A stretch of 64,000 nucleotides of DNA, taken from assembly GCA_030737875.1 (NCBI GenBank), contig CM060910.1, positions 613,937,303 to 614,001,302 on the forward strand, in the 5' to 3' direction. The translations under genes were made by a program, and so were the position numbers. Source of the stretch: Allium sativum (taxonomy: Eukaryota; Streptophyta; Magnoliopsida; Asparagales; Amaryllidaceae). Position 1 is the stretch's first letter. Every line of letters begins with the position of its first letter. Shown here one piece after another: positions 60,212 to 64,000 of this stretch. The notes beneath the pieces are model-generated. The model ran no database searches and was not told the origin of the DNA. It was given only the letters and a program-made list of their open reading frames with translations.

Positions 60212-62810
60212 TGTAACAACCCGGAAAATATGAGCCAATTTAAAATTTTTAATTTGGTTATTTTAATGAATTTGGAGTAATTGAAATAAAATATTTCAAT
60301 TAAATAACGAGTTAGAAATAGTGCAGCAGTTTAAAATTTTGAATTCGAACTTTGACTGAATGTACGAGATGCAAAATAAAACGGATTTTAGCAAAACCAA
60401 AAATATTTAAATCTGTTTAAGAATATCTTTCTAACGAATCTAAAAAATCGAAATTTCATAGCGGGAATCAAAAGTTATAGCCAGTTGAATATTCAGAATG
60501 GTCGCTATGGAATAAATATAGCCCTTGAAAATTGACATTTTGTAAACGACTCTGTTTTCGATGAAACCAATTTTGTTGGATCCAGGATGTCAATTTATTG
60601 CTAGGTTTCAAATTCCATAATTTTTGGAATTAATATCTGAGCGTGGCAAAGGAAAATGTGTTTGGTTGATTTCAGTCAAATCAGATCAACAAGAAAATGG
60701 CCATTTTTCAAACGGTCTCAGAATTCGACGAAATCAGTTTTGTTGAACCGTATCATCCCAACATAGTTATTTTTATTTTTTGGGAATTTTTAGAATCAGT
60801 ATGTGGCCCTAGCAAATTAAAATGTACGTTCAAAATAGAACTTGAATGTTTTATATTTTAATTTGAGGAATAACAGACTATAACAATCGAATTGGCTAAC
60901 GAAACATATTCCATTGTGTCCGGGATGGGGGTGTTTAGCTAGAGGCGACAGTCGTTGGGTTTGAATTGGTGGTCATGTAAGAAAATTCTAATTTTTGAAA
61001 TAATATATATATCGGCCAACAGGAATAATTCATTCATTAATTAAAATTATAAAAAATATCAGAAAACCTTGACTTTCTCTCTCACCGACGGCGAACTGAG
61101 CTCCATCCTTCCTGACTATATTTCGACCAATCCACTTCGAATTAGCCCCTGCCCCTTTGGAACTTTTTGAAGCTCTCCTTCCCCTCTTCAAATCCATATA
61201 AATTTCATCCCGTTTTGTTGCACATTTCTCGAGATCTGGGCCCGAGAACCTCTGCCGCATCGTACCGAAATGCTTCATCGCCTTTGGTTCGAGTTCATCG
61301 TGGTTAGTTCCTTCAGGTGCGCGACTCCAAGCACTCCATCTTGTTGAAGTCTGATCGATAAATCACTTCAAGAATTTCGCGATAATTCAAAACTTAGTTT
61401 TGAACATTCAAAGAAGGTATACGACCTTTGCTTTTAAAATAGAAACTAACACTTCTAAGTGTTGTAAATCGTGATTTTCAAAAAAATCGTATTTTTTGCT
61501 ATGTTGATGAAATTCGATGAAACAGGAAACATCGGACTCATAGCGACATCATCTACATTCTAGAAGAAGCTAAAACGTATTATGAACTCCCTGCAAATTT
61601 CAGAAGGATTAAAATTAATGTAAGACATCTAAATTCAATATGGAATGGAAATGCGTTGTATAAATTATATGAGCGAAATATAAATTATATATGCGTTGTA
61701 CACTACAAGTATGAGCGTTGTATAAGTTATATGAGCGAGGTATAAATTATACATGCATTGGAAAAATCATATATTTGTTGTAATGGAAATGAAATATATT
61801 TATATAAATGTATATATATATATATATATTCCCCTCATCCACAGACCATGGACGATATGAATTGATTGTGTATGACGTAAAATTGTTTGATAATGCAAAT
61901 GGTTGAAAATTAGTTGAAATGCGAATGGTTGAAAATATTTGTTTGTGGTTAAAAGAAATTGTTTGTGGTTGAATAATGGGAATTATTGTGGAAAAATCAT
62001 ATGATATGAAATTGATCTTAGATCATTTAGATAAGCCGCTTATGGAACGCCGCAAGGCCTAAGGTAGTACGAGGAGCCGTACTCGGGACGGTGCCGGTTT
62101 TTAACCCCCGACCATTATGCTATCAAAATTTTCTGTAATATCTATGTGTTTAAATTATTTTCATATAGTGAATTATATTCATGTGTTGAATAAAATTTTT
62201 AGATAATAAAAATCACATTTTTATTATGCATGTGAAGTATATGAAGTGTGCACGTATGAGATATTCATATGTTGAGATATTCATGCGTTGAATGACATTC
62301 ATGTGTTGAATAAATTGTTTGAAAGGTAACAATCACATTTTTATCTAATGTATGGACTATATAAAATACTAATGTTTTAAATAAATAAGTTTAACTTCAA
62401 AAATATCATTTTTATCTTATTTACGAAGTATATAAAATATTCGTGTTTCAAATAAATTGTTTTAACGATAAAAATATAATTTTTGTTATATGTATGAACT
62501 AATTAAAATAATCGTATGTTGAAAAGGATTCATGGGTTGAATAAAAGGATTGAATAATAAAATTTACATTTTATTGTGAATATGAAGTGCTAAAAACATT
62601 CATGTGTGGAATAAATATTTTGAACGATAAAAATATCATTTTTATCATGTATACGACTGGCTAAAAATACACCTGTGTTGAAACATATTTTTGTTCGCTA
62701 AAAATAACATTTTTATCTTATGTATGAAGTGTTAAAAATAACCGCGTGTTAAAATAAACATTCGTTCGCTAAAAATATTATTTTAGTTTAGTTCTGTATA
62801 TATACAAATA

Positions 62811-62842
<32 letters not shown>

Positions 62843-63230
62843 TTGAACAGGAAAATGGATTAGCTGTTGAGTAAAGAATATATTTGTGTGCTCGACAAAT
62901 AGGTAAGCCTTAATGAGTTGGCTACGCAATCTTATTATTATATAAACTCCTGTGAATGCCATTGGATGTGGAGTGCTTGTTGTTATATGTGAAATAATAA
63001 ACGTCACCATAGGATAGTAACAATTAATTTTGAACTACACTACATGGCATACTTCTTAAAGATAGCATACCCTATCATATACCACATAAGTATTTGGAGC
63101 TTATGTGACAAGGTGGAAGATTTACCATACAAGCGAGAGGCTTGTATGGCGATGACTATATTTCAGGTTGAACTGAAGACTTATATGGACTATATAAAAT
63201 ATAACGATAAATTGCCAGATAATAAAAACC
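60212..63230 (+). mobile_element. 3' LTR of chromovirus C (interrupted)
   Basis: Aligns with 40148-43182 of the 5' LTR, with many substitutions and small indels, until A4 interrupts it at 63231. It has the same donor-like AAG|GTATAC (GT at 61417), AT-rich array and extra segment (from about 62790). The remaining part, about 2.8 kb, should lie beyond A4 to the right of the window. Confidence 0.9.
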
Positions 63231-64000
63231 TGAAACGATCCAAACTTACCAATAAAGGAAAGCCTGGATTGCTTTGAGAACAACACACATCAGAACACAA
63301 AGAGAAGAACATTTTATTGTTGTTACAACAATTACATCAGAGACAAGAATATCCCAGAGTTTGAATGAATAATATACATTGGAAATACAATGTTAGAGTT
63401 TAAATTACATTTAAATAGCAGTGGAAAATAATACAAAACACAACTGAAAGAAATACACGGATACAGAGCCTTCTGAATATCCCTTCAGCTGTAGACTAGG
63501 ATACCGTGAATATAATATCTGAAAAACCAAAACTACTAGCTGCCCGTGTGGAAAATATGGGCACCCAGAGTTTAGGTTAAAATAATAAACTCTAGGTCAG
63601 TCATGGGATTGGTATGAGAACTCAAAAACAGTTATTTTAAATTGATTTTAAAGTTAGGTAATTCAAGGGACCACGCCGTTAAGACAGAATGGGTTTACCC
63701 CCAAGAATACCAGTGCATAGATAAACAGCGCAATGCTTTTCGGAAAAAATGATGCTATTATAAGACTCAGGTCCCATCACACAATGCAACACAAGCCGGA
63801 GGATAGAGTTTTCCCTTATAATAGCCAAATATGATTGATACACGAAATTTCATCTTTTATTATTACTATAAGTGCATAGTGCAGAAACCAATTTCGAAAG
63901 TAAATGTACTAATCATAGACGGCGTAGGTACCATATACTATGTCGCCATTTATAGGGTTTACAATCAAAATCATAATGTCGTATTGGAAATTGGTTTTCC
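63231..64000 (-). mobile_element. A-family LTR A4, 3' end (minus strand, partial)
   Basis: TGAAACGATCC at 63231 corresponds to the minus-strand end of A2 and A3, and the next 770 bp follow them, including hairpin H1 (63754-63825). The five bases before it, AAACC (63226-63230), should be repeated at its other end. Whether it is a solo LTR or part of a complete element cannot be seen. Confidence 0.85.
63754..63825 (-). other. Conserved RNA hairpin H1 in A4
   Basis: Stem GCTATTATAAG with CTTATAATAGC, while the flanking and loop sequence has diverged more from A1-A3 than the stem has. Confidence 0.65.

Noticed and set aside
63044..63277. 77-codon frame in the 3' LTR of C.
   Set aside because: The equivalent sequence in the 5' LTR has an early in-frame stop near 43028 and the last codons come from A4; there is no sign of coding.
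1..64000. Search for tRNA, rRNA and intact host genes.
   Set aside because: No tRNA cloverleaf or rRNA stretch was noticed by eye; tRNA-like sequence is limited to the primer-binding sites of C and D. A tRNAscan-SE run would be decisive.

Overview
This is nuclear DNA of a flowering plant with a large, repeat-rich genome. It is AT-rich, intron-sized open frames dominate, and it is packed with Ty3/gypsy LTR retrotransposons of the chromovirus type (Tekay/Del-like). There is no bacterial-type gene organisation. I found no intact host gene, rRNA or tRNA. Nearly all of the window is explained as nested long terminal repeats (LTRs) of at least five related families, called here A, B, C, D and E. 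The species cannot be named from the sequence.

Layout. 1-355: 3' internal end of an A-family element (A1). 356-6758: its 3' LTR. 6759-7993: right-hand part of a second A-family LTR (A0). 7994-10546: low-copy AT-rich DNA. 10547-23486: complete non-autonomous element D, with two 5740-bp, almost identical LTRs, a 1460-bp non-coding interior and target duplication GAACT. 23492-26118: low-copy DNA with one exon-like fragment. 26124-37815: solo LTR B (minus strand, duplication TCACT), split at 30157-36975 by solo LTR A2 (minus, duplication CCCCT). 37821-39992: low-copy DNA ending in a CACTA-like terminus. 39993-40147: scrap of a D-like LTR. 40148-64000: element C, a decayed autonomous chromovirus with 5' LTR 40148-45983, gag-protease-RT-RNase H-integrase 46246-50211 and 59825-60111, and a 3' LTR from 60212. 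C is split by solo LTR A3 (50212-59819, minus, duplication TTGGT), itself split by solo LTR E (52257-55209, duplication ACACC). The 3' LTR of C is split at 63231 by another A-family LTR (A4) that runs off the window.

How the parts relate. All families start with TGTAA(Y/R)(R)ACCC-type termini. C and D carry initiator-Met tRNA primer sites, and A1, C and D carry the same GGACGAA...purine-tract ending. D has no proteins, so it was presumably mobilised in trans by a C-like relative. The LTRs are unusually long (about 4.9-6.8 kb). Each seems to be built alike: a start region of repeated short modules, a TATA box about 0.8-1.2 kb in, a GC-rich leader block ending in a splice-donor-like GT, AT-rich palindromic arrays, and a 3' region holding conserved RNA hairpins and, in A and D, a poly(A) signal. 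The most interesting signal is a set of hairpins in that 3' region whose paired bases change together between families that otherwise share little sequence.

Limits: all alignments were made by eye, family names are local labels, and ages, splicing and RNA structures are inferences.
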